Shown: one piece after another, positions 40,548-50,200 of the stretch
How the letters are laid out: each line of letters begins with the position of its first letter
Numbering within the stretch: position 1 is the first letter of the stretch
NCBI GenBank assembly: GCA_022843045.1
Contig: JALHOJ010000021.1
Coordinates: forward strand, 1-52,550
DNA length: 52,550 bases
DNA from: Phycisphaerales bacterium
GTDB taxonomy: Bacteria; Planctomycetota; Phycisphaerae; Phycisphaerales; UBA1924
Direction: 5' to 3'
Translations under genes and position numbers: made by a program
Notes under the pieces: model-generated
Told to the model about the DNA's origin: nothing
What the model saw: only the letters and a program-made list of their open reading frames with translations
Database searches by the model: none

Positions 40548-41903
40548 CTACGCGCGGCTTGCGGTCATCGTCTTGGGATCAAACTTGAATGCCCCGCCTT
40601 CCCACATGCTGCGGGTGGCCAGGTCGATCGCGACCATCACGCGCAACCCCAGTTCGACCGTGCTCCAGACGCCCTCGCGGCTGCGAATCGCCTGAAGCCA
40701 GCGGACGCGGTGGGCGTCCTGGTCGTTGCCGATGTCCGGGCACTGGATGGTCTTCTCGTCCATCTCTTCGGAGTACGTCCGTTCCGGGCGCACGACGCAG
40801 TGGCGGCCGTTGAGATACACGTTGGCGTTGTGCCCGCGGATCAGCGTCTCGAGGCCCACTTCGTTGCAGGTGCTGCCCGCGACGATCATCTGGTGGCCGG
40901 TTTCAAACTCGACCTGCAGGTTGATCATGTCGTGGTTTTCCATTTCCTTGTCGACAAGGTGGCTGCCGGTGGCGACCACGCGCACGGGCCAGCCCTGGCT
41001 TTCGAGCGTCATCATCATGGGCGACATGACGTGCGCGAGCAGGTCGCCGCAGATGCCGGTGCTGGTCTTGCGATAGCGCCGCCACTGGTAGTAGACCTTG
41101 GGGTCCCACGCCATCGGCCCCAGCGGGCCGCACCACTCGTCCCAGTCGAGGTTCACGCCCGGCTTCCAGTCGGGGTTGACCTTGTAGTGCCACTCGCCGG
41201 ACTTGCTATTGCGGCAGTAGCTGGTCTGGCTCATGGTGGGCACGCCGATCTCGCCCGCTTCGATCAGCTTCTTGGCCTCGTGCCACTTGGGCACGTTGGT
41301 CTGCTGCGTGCCGACCTGACAGATGATTTCCGGATTGGCCTGGTGGACGCGATGCAGCGCGAGCGCATCGGGCAGGTTGAGCGTCATCGGCTTCTCGAGG
41401 TACACGTCCTTGCCCGCGAGGATCGCATCAATGGCCATCTGGGCGTGCCAGTGCTCGGGCGTTGCGATGACGACGCCGTGGATGTCGTCGCGGGAGAGGA
41501 CTTCCTTGTACTTGGCGTGCGTGTCAACGGGCTTGATCGAGCGTTTGGACTGTTGCTCGTCGATGGCCTTTTTCGAGTAGTCCAGGTGCAACTGGTTGAG
41601 ATCGCAGATCGCAACGATCTCGGCGTTGACCTTCTTGTCCTCAGCGAGGGCGATGATCGACAAGGCGTGGCCCAGGCCCATCGCGCAACCGTTAGGTCCG
41701 CCCGTGCCGACGATGGCGATCCGGAGGGGCTTGGCAGGATCGGCGGGGACGCGGGGCTTGGCCTTGGCGATGGGCTTGTCGTCGGCGCCACGAAGCGCGG
41801 GCTTGGCGTGTGCAAGACCGGCGAGCGCGCCCAACGCGAGCGAGCCCGCGGCGAGCGAACCGGCGGTCGAGAGGAAGTCACGGCGAGAGGGCGTGTGCTG
41901 CAT
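40548..41903 (-). CDS. Gfo/Idh/MocA-family oxidoreductase with Tat signal
   Basis: 451 residues. A classic Tat leader SRRDFLSTAGSLAAGSLALGALAGLAHA is followed by the Rossmann fold (IAIVGTGGPNG near 65, IVAICDLNQLHLDY). GVVIATPEHWHAQMAIDAI and AGKDVYLEKPMTLNLPDAL carry the family Glu-Lys-Pro, so unlike the copy at 25445 its catalytic Lys is present. The C-terminal domain has PDWKPGVNLDWDEWCGPLGPMAWDP, a Trp-rich signature of the planctomycete secreted subgroup. It probably oxidises a sugar or sugar derivative in the periplasm; the substrate is unknown. It lies in a minus-strand run after an MFS symporter and a zinc-ribbon protein. Confidence 0.92.
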   Translation of the reverse strand: MQHTPSRRDFLSTAGSLAAGSLALGALAGLAHAKPALRGADDKPIAKAKPRVPADPAKPLRIAIVGTGGPNGCAMGLGHALSIIALAEDKKVNAEIVAICDLNQLHLDYSKKAIDEQQSKRSIKPVDTHAKYKEVLSRDDIHGVVIATPEHWHAQMAIDAILAGKDVYLEKPMTLNLPDALALHRVHQANPEIICQVGTQQTNVPKWHEAKKLIEAGEIGVPTMSQTSYCRNSKSGEWHYKVNPDWKPGVNLDWDEWCGPLGPMAWDPKVYYQWRRYRKTSTGICGDLLAHVMSPMMMTLESQGWPVRVVATGSHLVDKEMENHDMINLQVEFETGHQMIVAGSTCNEVGLETLIRGHNANVYLNGRHCVVRPERTYSEEMDEKTIQCPDIGNDQDAHRVRWLQAIRSREGVWSTVELGLRVMVAIDLATRSMWEGGAFKFDPKTMTASRA

Positions 41904-41938
41904 GGGATTAGTGTACCAACAGAGTCAAGGGTGGGGAT

Positions 41939-42580
41939 TCAGCCGGGGAGGGGTGTTTGCGTCTGTGTCGAGGGGGATTGAGAGATGTCGGCAAGTAAGT
42001 TGCCGCACTCCGGGCAAGTTGTCCCATGCAGGCCCGAACGCGGATAGCCGCATCGGTCGCAGACGCTGGAGGGATCAGGAGCTGCCTTGGCTGCCGCGTG
42101 CGCGCGGCGTAGACGGAAAAGCACGAAAGTGGCCGCGACGAGCGAAACTGCCACGAAGGCGAACGAGGAACTTGCAAGAGCGAGCGGGGCCTTCCATTCT
42201 GCAGGGAGCTTTCCTGTCCAAGTGAAACCATGAAAACCAGGGGCGTAGCTGGCATGGAGCAGCGATGCAACGCACCAGAAGATGTGCAGCGGGGCAACCA
42301 CCCACAACCAATTCAGCACTTGGAGCGTTCTGGCCCCACGCCATCGCTTGGGATGCGAAAGAGGGATCGCGATGCACAAAGCAATTGCTGCGAATGGGAT
42401 CGAAAGAATGACCGAGTACAGAAACCAATCGGTGATGTAGCCCCGGGCGGTGGGAAATGGTTCTGCAAGTAGCTGGCCCCACGCAATGAACCAAGCAAGC
42501 AACCACCAAATGGGAGCGATCATCGCGAGCGTGAGGATTGCCGCGACAAGAACCCTCAATGGACGACCGTGCTTGGTCAC
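41939..42580 (-). CDS. Four-helix membrane protein with C-terminal zinc ribbon
   Basis: 213 residues from the GTG at 42578-42580, the most upstream start. Hydrophobic segments lie at about 9-30, 50-72, 88-108 and 130-152. The C-terminal tail has CDRCGYPRSG then CPECG, a zinc ribbon of the same kind as in the tandem pair at 39.1-40.1 kb, although the membrane part is unrelated. The last ~15 residues are Ser/Thr/Gln/Pro-rich. Function unknown; it lies between the MFS symporter (40 bases before) and Gfo/Idh (35 bases after) on the same strand. Confidence 0.75.
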   Translation of the reverse strand: MTKHGRPLRVLVAAILTLAMIAPIWWLLAWFIAWGQLLAEPFPTARGYITDWFLYSVILSIPFAAIALCIAIPLSHPKRWRGARTLQVLNWLWVVAPLHIFWCVASLLHASYAPGFHGFTWTGKLPAEWKAPLALASSSFAFVAVSLVAATFVLFRLRRAHAAAKAAPDPSSVCDRCGYPRSGLHGTTCPECGNLLADISQSPSTQTQTPLPG

Positions 42581-42620
42581 AGTGGGATCTCGCGCAAGGT
42601 GAAAGCCGCTGACGGAGTGA

Positions 42621-43958
42621 TTACGCTTTGGGTCCAGCCGACGTCTCCTTCTTGCCCGAGAACGTCAGCACGAACAGCACCAACACCGCGAGGGCGAACG
42701 CAGCGGGGATGATCCAGAAGGTGCGCCAGTCGGTGACGTCCTGGCCTGCGGCGTTCTTGGTGGTGTAGTGGTCCTTCAGGCGGCCGATGAGCTGGTTGCC
42801 GATCAGCATGCCGATGCCTTGGGTGATGAGGACGAGGAAGCCTTGGGCTTGGCCTCGAATCTGCGGGGAGGCTCGTTTTTCGACGTAGATCTGACCCGTC
42901 ACGAAGAAGAAGTCGTAGCAGATGCCGTGCAGGATGATGCCGGCGAGGACGAACCACTTGAGGTTCTCTTGGGGGCCGGTTTCGCCCCACGCGCCGGCGA
43001 AGAGCACGTAGCGGATGACCCACGCGAGCATGCCCACGGCGAGCATCCACTTGACGCCCAGGCGGGCGAAGCAGAGGGGCATGACGAGCATGAAGAGAAT
43101 CTCGGACATCTGGCCGAAGGACATCTTGACGGGGACGTCGTCGAAGCCGACCGCGCCGGTGTAGACGCCCGCGAGGGCGTAGTACGCCGAGAGGGGGATG
43201 CAGATGAGCAGCGAGCAGAGGGCGAAGATGGCGAAGTTGCGGTCCTTGAGCAGGGCGAGGGCGTCGCGGCCGAAGATCGCGCCGATGTCGGTGGGCTTGC
43301 CCTTCATCGGGGCTGGGGTGTGGGGCAGGAAGAAGGAGAAGAGGCCGAGGACGATGCCAGACGCACCGGCAACGTAGAAGAAGTACGGCGCGGCGTTGCG
43401 GGCGGTCTGTGTCGCAGCTTCCGTGGATTGGTCGGCGACCATTTTCTTGGTGACGAACGCGACGACGAAGCCCGCGACGATCCAGCCGATGGTGCCCCAG
43501 ACTCGCACCAGCGGGAACTGCTTTTCAGGATTGTTCATCGCGTTGAAGGCGACTGTGTTCGAGAGGCCCAGTGTGGGCATGTAGCAGAGCATGTGGGCCA
43601 GCAGCACCGCGAGGAAGGGCCAGGCGTTGGCATTGCCAGAACCCGACATGTCGCCCGCGACGGTGGGGGCGAGCATCAGCAATGCGCCGCCCAGGATGTG
43701 CAGCACAGCCATCACCCGCTGACTCGCGAAGAAGCGGTCGGCGACCATGCCCAGGAAGAACGGCGCGATGATCGCGGCGATGGGGGCGGTCGTGTAGGCG
43801 TTACCGATGTCGGTCCCGGACATCCCCCGGCTGTTCATGAACGGGCCAAGCGTGACGAACCAGGCTCCCCAGAGGAAGAACTGCAGGAACATCATGATGG
43901 AGAGGGGGACGACGCTGGAGCGAGCGGGGGTCGGGGCGGGGGCGGTTGGTTGTTGCAT
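42621..43958 (-). CDS. MFS transporter, nucleoside:H+ symporter-like
   Basis: 445 residues from the ATG at 43956-43958; a GTG three codons upstream is possible. About twelve membrane helices. The start, IMMFLQFFLWGAWFVTLGPFM, and TTAPIAAIIAPFFLGMVADRFFASQRVMAVLHILGGALL match the nucleoside:H+ symporter (NHS, NupG/XapB-like) family in helix 1 and the helix 2-3 loop. FLVLITQGIGMLIGNQLIGRL lies near the C-terminus. Planctomycete members sit next to Gfo/Idh and isomerase genes and may carry other small sugars or nucleosides. Here it is the first gene of the run ending in DUF4870. Confidence 0.88.
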   Translation of the reverse strand: MQQPTAPAPTPARSSVVPLSIMMFLQFFLWGAWFVTLGPFMNSRGMSGTDIGNAYTTAPIAAIIAPFFLGMVADRFFASQRVMAVLHILGGALLMLAPTVAGDMSGSGNANAWPFLAVLLAHMLCYMPTLGLSNTVAFNAMNNPEKQFPLVRVWGTIGWIVAGFVVAFVTKKMVADQSTEAATQTARNAAPYFFYVAGASGIVLGLFSFFLPHTPAPMKGKPTDIGAIFGRDALALLKDRNFAIFALCSLLICIPLSAYYALAGVYTGAVGFDDVPVKMSFGQMSEILFMLVMPLCFARLGVKWMLAVGMLAWVIRYVLFAGAWGETGPQENLKWFVLAGIILHGICYDFFFVTGQIYVEKRASPQIRGQAQGFLVLITQGIGMLIGNQLIGRLKDHYTTKNAAGQDVTDWRTFWIIPAAFALAVLVLFVLTFSGKKETSAGPKA

Positions 43959-44109
43959 GCGGGGCACAGTCTAACGGATTCCTGCCAAGGCCGCAAGGGG
44001 GAGTTTGGATGTTCGTCCATTTGACGTACGGTTTGTGACGCTGATCGATCGCTTTGGCAACCAAAGCGGGTCGATGCGGTGGTCAGCAACTTCACGATTG
44101 GAGCACCCC

Positions 44110-44634
44110 ATGCGCGCGCAGGATTCACTCGCCGAGGCCATTCGCAGCAACAAGACGCTCATCGGGCGATACCTGAAGGGGTTTTCAGATGCGAATCACA
44201 CCAAGCAGGCGGCGGGGTTGCCCAATCACGTGGCGTGGAACCTCGGGCACATCGCGCTCACGATGCATCGCGTCGCGGAACGGCTCGATGGGCAGGGTCT
44301 TCCCGGCAGTGAGTTTGTGAGCGGGGCGACGGGCGACGCACAGCGGTTTGCGAGCGAGTCGGTCGCGTTTGGATCGATGCCCACGGGGGACTCGACGGCG
44401 TATCCGGCATACGCGCGATGCGTCACGATCTTTGAGGGGGCGTGCGAGCGGTTGGCGAGCGCGGTGTCGAAGGCGAGCGATGCGCAGTTGGCGGCGGAAA
44501 CGCCTTGGGGCGCTCCGGGCATGACTATGCCGATGCACTTGCTCGTGGCGCGGATGAGCTTCCACAATGGCATGCATTGCGGCCAGATCGCGGACCTGCG
44601 ACGAGCCTTGGGGATGGGGTCGATTTTCAGTTGA
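44110..44634 (+). CDS. DinB-family protein
   Basis: 174 residues from the ATG at 44110; longer in-frame starts give low-quality sequence. It looks like a DinB/YfiT four-helix bundle. HVAWNLGHIALTMHRVAERL (His near 39 and 46) and the C-terminal FHNGMHCGQIADLRRALG provide His residues at the positions of the family's metal triad. DinB-like proteins bind divalent metal; some are thiol-dependent S-transferases (bacillithiol or mycothiol), and most are uncharacterised. No membrane segment, so cytoplasmic. It converges on the small lipoprotein gene with nine bases between them. Confidence 0.85.
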   Translation: MRAQDSLAEAIRSNKTLIGRYLKGFSDANHTKQAAGLPNHVAWNLGHIALTMHRVAERLDGQGLPGSEFVSGATGDAQRFASESVAFGSMPTGDSTAYPAYARCVTIFEGACERLASAVSKASDAQLAAETPWGAPGMTMPMHLLVARMSFHNGMHCGQIADLRRALGMGSIFS

Positions 44635-44643
44635 CGGATCTGA

Positions 44644-44886
44644 TCACTGGCCAGTCGCGACGCGAGTTGCGTCGGTGGTGTTGGTCTTGGCCAACGCCGC
44701 GTCCTGGTGGCGGACTTCCCAGCCCAGACCATCGCCCGCGCCGAGGGTGAGTGAGCGTTCGGCGGGGGGCACGGTGGACACCAGTTGCACATGGCTGTGC
44801 GTGCTGCGCTGGCAGCCGGCGAGGGCGAGCAGGCAGAGCGCGGGCAGAGCGATAGCAGTGGTGCGGGTGGTGCGGGGGATACGCAT
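44644..44886 (-). CDS. Small lipoprotein, hypothetical
   Basis: 80 residues from the ATG at 44884-44886; the longer frame starts in the control region. The N-terminus MRIPRTTRTTAIALPALCLLALAGCQRS has a basic start, a hydrophobic core and the lipobox LAGC (Cys ~25). The mature part is only ~56 residues (HVQLVSTVPPAERSLTLG..., with GLGWEVRHQDAALA) and has no recognised domain. It is divergent from the tpsB gene, with an inverted repeat in the gap between them. Confidence 0.6.
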   Translation of the reverse strand: MRIPRTTRTTAIALPALCLLALAGCQRSTHSHVQLVSTVPPAERSLTLGAGDGLGWEVRHQDAALAKTNTTDATRVATGQ

Positions 44887-44918
44887 GACGGCATGAATCG
44901 GTCCGATCATGCGCGGAG

Positions 44919-44989
44919 TTGACGCGCAAGTGCGCGGCTGGGCGTCATCGGCACAACCTGTCAATTGCGCGGGCGAGTTTGCGCGTCAA
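44919..44989. promoter_or_regulatory. 11-bp inverted repeat upstream of tpsB
   Basis: TTGACGCGCAA at 44919-44929 is the exact reverse complement of TTGCGCGTCAA at 44979-44989. The two arms lie 49 bases apart in the divergent gap between the small lipoprotein gene and tpsB. A partial match, CAATTGCGCG, lies at 44963-44972 just before the second arm. They could be two sites for a DNA-binding regulator. Confidence 0.4.
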
Positions 44990-45102
44990 AGTCGCGCGTC
45001 GCGGCGCAATCTTCGCGGCAGTGGGGTACGCTCCCAGAGTTATCTGGCCCAGCAATGGGCCGTTGCGACGAAGGCAAGGGAGCGGGGAGAGCGAGGTTCG
45101 GC

Positions 45103-47082
45103 ATGATCGATCGCAGGAGGCGATGGAGCGTGGCGGGATTGGCGGGCCAAGTGGCCGCGTTGCTTGCCTGCGCTGGTCAGGTTGCTCTGGCTCAGGACTT
45201 CGGCGGCGGGGGGGCGAGCGCCCAACAAGTTGGGGAGCAGTTGCCGCCTGGCGATCCGATGCTTGATGGGGAGCAGCGTCCGGTCTCACGCATCGAACTT
45301 GCGTATGTGCGGGAGAATGGGGATCATCCGCCGATCGGGGCGTTGCTGGATACGAGCGTGCAATTGGCGATTGTGAATGGGGCGTGGGCTCCGCCTCATC
45401 CGGGGTTGCAGGTCCAGAGCGTGCGGCTGAGTCAGATGGGCGTGGCAGGGCCGACGGCGGTGTATGACTCTGCGCTGCCTCTGATTTCGCAGGCGATTGT
45501 GACGCGGCTCAAGAACTTTGACGCGAACACTTGGTTGCTGGGGGTGTACGCGGAGCCCGACCCTTCGCAGATTCGTGTTGAGAACGAGGAAGTGGTGGAT
45601 GGGCGACCTGCGGGGCAGTCTGCACTGCGGTTCTTGATCACGACCGGGCGCGTCACGGGCGTCCGCACGATCGGCGTGGGAGAGCGCGTGCCGCAGGATG
45701 ACAGTGTCAACAACCCGATGCACATCAAAGTGCGGCGGCAGTCGCCTGTGCAACCGGCAGACGTGGCGAAGCGTCCTGGCCTCACCAGCGCGAAGGACCC
45801 TACGGACCTGCTTGAAACCACCCGCATCGATGACTTCGTGTTTCGACTGAATCGCCATCCGGGGCGGCGGGTGGACGTTGCGGTCGCGGCGACGGGCGAA
45901 GAGCCGGGGGCGGCGACTTTGGACTACATCGTCACGGAGAATCGGCCATGGCTGGTGTACGCCGAGACGATGCGGGATGGGAGTCGCTCGACGGACGAGT
46001 GGCGGTATCGGTTTGGGTTCCTGCACCATCAGTTGACCGGCAACGACGACAGCCTGAGTGTGCAGTATCAGACGAGCTTTGACAATGTGAACCAGTTCGC
46101 GGCGAGCTATGAGCGGCCCGTGCCGGATACGGAGGATCGCTGGAAGGGGCGGGTGTACGGCTCGTTCTACGACTACACCAGCGACGACGTGGGGCAGCTT
46201 GGGCTGCGGTTTGAGGGCGAAGGGTGGAACGTCGGAGCGGAGGCGGTCTGGAACTTCTATCAGAACGCCGACCTGTTCATCGACGCGATCGGCGGGGCAA
46301 AGGTCGATTACGTCAAGGTCGACAACCAGCTCGCGGCGATCGAGGGTGAAGACACGTTCGTGATCGGGTACGTTGGAGCGCGGCTGGAGCAGCGACGCGA
46401 GGACTTTGATCTGTTCGCGAGCGCGATGCTGGAAATCCCCATCAACGGCGCGAGCGAAGAGGCACAGAACAATCTGGGGCGGCTTGACGCGGATGAGCGC
46501 TGGGTGCTGCTCAAGGGCGAGGGCGGGTATTCGTTCTACCTGGAGCCGCTCTTGGCGTCGATGCGGGAGCGGGTGTCGCTGCAGCATGAAATCGCGCTGG
46601 TGGGTCGCGGGCAGGCAACGGCGGGGCAGCGGCTTGTGCCCAACTACCAAGATGTGCTTGGTGGCTTGTACAGCGTGCGCGGGTATCCGCAGGGGATCGC
46701 GGCGGGGGATTACTCGCTCAACTTGCAGGCGGAGTATCGGTTTCACCTGCCGCGGGGGTTTGGTGCGTCCGAGCAGCCTGGCAGCTTCTTCGGTGAGCCC
46801 TTCCGCTGGGCTCCGCAGTATGCGGGCGGGCCGACCGATTGGGACCTGCTGTTTCGCGGGTTTGTGGACGCGGGTATGACTGTGAATGCGGATAAGGAAT
46901 CGTTTGAGGAGGACCAAACGCTGCTGGGCGCTGGGCTTGGGGCGGAGTTCTCGATTTACCGACGCTTGGTCGTCCGCAGCGATTTTGGCTGGGCGTTAGC
47001 GGAACTTGAGAACGCCGATGGATCGACGCTGGTGGAGTCGGGGGACTTCCAGTGGCACTTTGTCGCGACCTTGATGTACTGA
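45103..47082 (+). CDS. TpsB outer-membrane transporter of a two-partner secretion system (FhaC/ShlB-like)
   Basis: 659 residues from the ATG at 45103, chosen because a signal peptide follows (WSVAGLAGQVAALLACAGQVALAQ). The periplasmic part (about 45-250) has POTRA-like segments (QRPVSRIELAYV, VTRLKNFDANTWLLGVYAEPD, LRFLITTGRVTGVRTIGVG). The rest is beta-barrel, with alternating aromatic strands and the conserved GGLYSVRGYPQGIAAGDYS near 525, the VRG(F/Y) motif at the barrel's inward loop. The final residue is Tyr preceded by FVATLM, typical of outer-membrane barrels. It exports the TpsA encoded 162 bases downstream. Confidence 0.9.
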   Translation: MIDRRRRWSVAGLAGQVAALLACAGQVALAQDFGGGGASAQQVGEQLPPGDPMLDGEQRPVSRIELAYVRENGDHPPIGALLDTSVQLAIVNGAWAPPHPGLQVQSVRLSQMGVAGPTAVYDSALPLISQAIVTRLKNFDANTWLLGVYAEPDPSQIRVENEEVVDGRPAGQSALRFLITTGRVTGVRTIGVGERVPQDDSVNNPMHIKVRRQSPVQPADVAKRPGLTSAKDPTDLLETTRIDDFVFRLNRHPGRRVDVAVAATGEEPGAATLDYIVTENRPWLVYAETMRDGSRSTDEWRYRFGFLHHQLTGNDDSLSVQYQTSFDNVNQFAASYERPVPDTEDRWKGRVYGSFYDYTSDDVGQLGLRFEGEGWNVGAEAVWNFYQNADLFIDAIGGAKVDYVKVDNQLAAIEGEDTFVIGYVGARLEQRREDFDLFASAMLEIPINGASEEAQNNLGRLDADERWVLLKGEGGYSFYLEPLLASMRERVSLQHEIALVGRGQATAGQRLVPNYQDVLGGLYSVRGYPQGIAAGDYSLNLQAEYRFHLPRGFGASEQPGSFFGEPFRWAPQYAGGPTDWDLLFRGFVDAGMTVNADKESFEEDQTLLGAGLGAEFSIYRRLVVRSDFGWALAELENADGSTLVESGDFQWHFVATLMY

Positions 47083-47244
47083 GCGGCGTACAGGATGATG
47101 TGCGGTCGCTGGATGCGGCGATCAAAGCTGGATGTGAGTCGAAGAAGTTGCGTGGTTCCCGTGGGGCGGAGTCCCCGTCGAATCGTGGCGCGTTTGAACA
47201 CGCTGCGACGCATCAAGGAATGATGAGTAAGGGAATGGTGCAGA

Positions 47245-50200
47245 ATGGAACGCTGGCACGAGTCGCAGATGCTGTTTGGGCCCGAGGTTGGCGGCGGAGG
47301 CGGTTCTTCGCTTCGGCTGAAGGCACCCGGCGCGTTGATCCTGTGCGCGGGCGGTCTGTGGGCGATTGGGCCCGTCGCGTTTGCGCAGGGGCCGTCGATT
47401 CAGGGCGAACAAGTTCAGCGAGGCACCGCGCGATTTGAGCGGCTTGATGGCCGAACAATCATCCGCGCGAGCGACGGGGCGATCATCAACTATCGGCAGT
47501 TTGATGTGGGCGCTGGGCAGACTGTGCAGTTCATTCAGCCCGGCTCGGATGCTCGGGTGTTCAATCGGATTCAGAGTGCCGCGCCATCGCGGATTGATGG
47601 GCAATTGCTTGCGAACGGGCAGGTATACCTCGTCAATCGCGCGGGCGTGATCTTTGGGCAAGGGAGCATCGTCAACGCTTCGCGATTGGTCGCGGCGGGC
47701 GGGGACCTGTCGAACGCGGACTTCGCCGCGGGCCGTGATCGATTCACGAACGTCCAGGGCGCGATTGTGAACGAGGGAGCAATCAGCGCGAACGGCGTGA
47801 CGCTGGTGGGCAGCGCGATCACGAATCACGGCACAATCGTGACCGCGCCCGATGAACAGGGCAACCCGCGGGGCATAGTGACGCTCGCGACGGGCGGCGA
47901 GGTGTTCGTGCAGGAGGAAGGCAGTGCGATTCGAGTGCGGGTCGAGCAGCAGTCTACCGCTGGCGCGAGCGATGTCCGGCGACAGCCGCCAGTGAGCGGT
48001 GCGGGGCCTCGCCCGGGCAAGCGGCGCGTGACGAGCCTGGGCGCTGGCGATGCGGCGGCGCATGCGTTGGCGATTCAGAACACGGGGACGATTCAGGCGA
48101 ATGGCGGCAACGTGACGCTCGCTGCGGCGAGCGGGACGATTCGCAATGAGGGGACGATCGCAAGCAACGCGCCGGCGACGACGCCTGAGGACTCGCAACC
48201 TCCGTCGCAGGCCGCTTCAAGTGTTGTTGTTGAGCCGCCTGTCGCCAGCGTGAGGATTGATGGGCCGCGAGTGGAGCAGGTTGGCACGATCGATGTGAGC
48301 GCGGAACTCCCCGAGGCCGACACGCCGTTTGCCGCGCGGGGCGGCGTCATCGAGATCGAAGCGGGCAACAGGCTGGTCGTTGCAAGTGGCTCGGCGATGG
48401 TCGCGGGCGGCACCGACGACGGCGCGGGCACGATTGCGCTGCGATCAAGCGGTGATCTTGTCGTCGAATCGGGAAGCATCGTCGACGCGGGCGTGGGCGC
48501 GATTCAGATCGATGCGGATCGCTCGATGCGGGTTGAGGGCGAACTTCGCGCGATTCGGTCTGCTGCGATGCAAGGCGGTACGGCAGGCGGCGACGGCACA
48601 GGCCAGTTGCTGCTGGGCGGCGACGCGGCGGGCAGCATCTACGTGCGTGATACGGGGGCGCAGGACGGCGAACTTGGCGACGGACGAGTGACGCGGACGG
48701 ACGTTGGTGATCAGACGTTCGTTGTGTCGGCCAGCGCGATCGAGAACTTCGCGGGGGATGTGCTGCTGAGCACGCCGCTTGACATTGTGATTGAGCGATC
48801 GATCACGAAGCTCAACGGCGGCCTGACGCTCGACGCGGGTCGCGAGATTGTGTTTGGGCGGGCGACGCCGATGGGTGTGGAGGGCGAAACCGGGCTGATC
48901 GATGTGGGCATCGCGGCACGCTTTTTGGACTTTACCAGTACGGGCATGATCCGCGATCTCACACAGGCGGGGGCGCAACTCGCCGCGTTGGGGGGCGACA
49001 TCAAGCTGCGGTCCAACTCGGCTGGCGTGCAGTTTGGGCGTGCGACGGTCGCAAGCGGTTCGCGGGTGGAGTGGACGCAGGCGGAGTCGCTGGCTTTGTC
49101 GGGCGTGCAGGCGAAGATCGCGAACAGCCAGGATGTGCATGTCGCGATCGATGTGACCCGCGGCACGCTGACGCTCGGCAACGCGGGCGGAGCAGGCCAG
49201 TCGTATCGCTCGCTCGCCGCGCGAGCAAGCGGCGGGCTGGTTGTGAACGAGCAACTGACGAGTGCGACGACAATCGATCTCACGTCGCTCGCGGATCTCA
49301 GGATCGGTGCTTCGTTGAGTGCGTCCGAGCGCGTCACGGCGTGGGCGGGCGCGGGGAGCGGGGGGGGCGGGGGCGGCGATCTCTCGTTCAGTGCGGCGGG
49401 CCTCAGCATCGCGTCGAGTGCGATTGAACTGCGAGCGGGCACGCATCCTGGTGCATGGTCGCCTTCTCAGGCGATTCCCGAGAGCGTGATTGACGTCCGC
49501 ACGAACGCGCCGATGTTTGTCGGAACCGGCGGGACAGGCACATCGCCCGCGCGATTTGAGTTCAGCCAGAATCGCGGGTTCAGCGACGCAAGCCTGCCCA
49601 CGCAGAGCCAGTTTGGCGATGGTACTGCGGGCCTGCTGTACCTCGCGCAGTCGTTCTATGAGTCGATCACGATCGCGGATGCACGCGGGCTGACCGGCGC
49701 TCGCGCAACGCTCAACGCCCACAGCGCGTTTAACCCGATCCAGCCCGGGTCGCTCAAGGTGATGGACACGCTGGACCTCGCATCGTTCGCGTCGCTTGGC
49801 ACGGTTGAGCTCTTCGCGAACGTCACCACGACGGGCGAGCAGTTCTATGAGGATCGTGTGTACGTCGGTGGCGAGGTCACGCTGCGGGCGTCGCGCGTGC
49901 AGTTCGAGGCGCCCGTGACATCAACGCTGGGCCCGCTGGACGTGTTGGGTTCGTTGGCGATCAACGGCGACGCGACGTTTGAGATGGGCGCGGGGGACTT
50001 GCGCCCGCTGCGCGAAGTGCGCGTTGAAGGCAGGACCACGCTGGGCCGCACCGACGTCACGGCGGATGAGTTCCTGGTTCGGATGCTCACTGAAGGTGAC
50101 CAGACCTATCGCGGCGGACTGCGACTGCTCACCGACGCGAGCCTGCGATCCAGCGACGGCGGGCTCATCAGTGTTGGCGGCGACATCGAGGGCGGACTTT

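Noticed and set aside
45286..46917. 543-codon minus-strand frame opposite tpsB
   Set aside because: Shadow frame; the plus frame has a signal peptide and the barrel motif.
47083..47244. Terminator or riboswitch between tpsB and tpsA
   Set aside because: Only a short GGGG/CCCC pairing near 47163-47176 without a T-tract; not enough to call.
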